Part shown: in pieces, positions 63,658 to 64,000 of the stretch | How positions within the stretch are numbered: position 1 is the first letter of the stretch | Layout: each line of letters starts with the position of its first letter | DNA from: Chitinophaga qingshengii | GTDB lineage: Bacteria; Bacteroidota; Bacteroidia; Chitinophagales; Chitinophagaceae | NCBI RefSeq assembly: GCF_014529935.1 | Contig: NZ_JACVFC010000001.1 | Coordinates: forward strand, 1,798,001 to 1,862,000 | Direction: 5' to 3' | Length of the DNA: 64,000 nucleotides | Program-made: the position numbers and the translations under genes | Notes under the pieces: generated by a model | Told to the model about the DNA's origin: nothing | Databases searched by the model: none | The model's input: only the letters and a program-made list of their open reading frames with translations

Positions 63658-64000
63658 ATGTCATTTCCGTTTTACAGACAACTGAATGCGATGGATTGTG
63701 GCCCCACGTGCCTAAGAATGATAGCGCGCCATTATGGCAGGCATCATAATACAGATTCTATCCGGCAGAAAACCGGATTTGGGAAACAGGGTGTTTCGTT
63801 ATTAGGCATCAGTGAAACTGCGGAGAAAATGGGTTTTCGTACGCGGGGCGTACAGGTTGGATTTGAGAAATTAAAATCGGTACCAATGCCGGCGATCCTG
63901 CACTGGAACCATAATCACTTTGTGGTACTGGTAGATATCAAACGAAGATCCGTTAAGATTGCAGATCCGGCGAGGGGCATCGTATCTTTACCTGTAAAAG
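63658..64000 (+). CDS. C39-peptidase ABC exporter, 5' part (cut by window)
   Basis: The first 114 codons (MSFPFYRQLNAMDCGPTCLR and on) encode a C39 peptidase domain with catalytic Cys in MDCGPTC, His in HNHFVVLVD and Asp in IADPARG. These are complete before the window edge, so this copy is active, unlike the domain in the VKOR fusion. The family joins this domain to an ABC transporter that removes GG leaders during export. It begins 53 bases after the TlpA gene and should export the 61726-61998 peptide. The transmembrane and ATPase domains are off the edge. Confidence 0.92.
   Translation, partial: MSFPFYRQLNAMDCGPTCLRMIARHYGRHHNTDSIRQKTGFGKQGVSLLGISETAEKMGFRTRGVQVGFEKLKSVPMPAILHWNHNHFVVLVDIKRRSVKIADPARGIVSLPVK

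Noticed and set aside
1..64000. CRISPR array or cas genes
   Set aside because: No regularly spaced repeats with unique spacers and no Cas-like protein were found; repeated words in gaps form inverted repeats instead.

Overview
The window looks like the chromosome of a Chitinophaga-like member of the Bacteroidota (Chitinophagaceae). It has a SusC/SusD outer-membrane pair, many secreted or lipid-anchored proteins, two S9 prolyl-oligopeptidase-type enzymes, a bacilliredoxin-like protein, a UbiA-like membrane protein, HU-CCDC81-type and DUF4230-type proteins, and TAnnTTTG (-7) promoter elements typical of the phylum instead of E. coli -10 boxes. Genus-level assignment is inference; no rRNA is present.

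Positions 1-48,640 are mostly ordinary core chromosome: acyl-CoA carboxylase beta subunit, M42 aminopeptidase, a class I terpene synthase, type II dehydroquinase (aroQ), ubiX, mpl, a DEDDh exonuclease, a dolichol-phosphate-mannose-synthase-like glycosyltransferase, a DMT transporter, a DeoR regulator divergent from susC/susD, S9 and S8 peptidases, an RRM protein, a 2-oxo-acid dehydrogenase E2, cinA, a thioesterase, DoxX, a TPR / beta-barrel / HU-like trio, an RmlD-like reductase, pfkA-pyk, an MFS transporter, an aldehyde dehydrogenase, coaA and an MBL-fold hydrolase. Many gene boundaries carry strong hairpin terminators or long AT-rich inverted repeats with a shared vocabulary.

A tRNA-Lys(UUU) at 48703-48775 marks the left edge of an accessory island. 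Fragments of its 3' end recur at 48889-48902 and 57940-57970. Between them lie a compact conflict-type locus on the minus strand and a regulatory operon on the plus strand. The minus-strand locus runs from a small multi-pass membrane protein resembling PycTM effectors, through a class III nucleotide cyclase, to a UBC(E2)-like domain fused to a SEC-C zinc motif. After a gap comes a 1250-residue protein with an N-terminal SEC-C motif and a C-terminal PD-(D/E)XK nuclease-like signature. The divergent operon encodes an ECF-like sigma factor, a small unknown protein and an ImmA/IrrE-type metalloprotease. I read this as a Pycsar-like defence system, possibly extended by an E2-like/SEC-C/nuclease arm and controlled by a protease-sigma switch. 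The combination is the most interesting thing in the window.

The right end (59897-64000) is a peptide secretion locus. It has an inactive-C39-like/VKOR/thioredoxin triple fusion, a six-cysteine precursor with a double-glycine leader, a TlpA-like thioredoxin, and the start of a C39-peptidase ABC exporter cut by the window edge. Together they suggest a secreted disulfide-bonded peptide.
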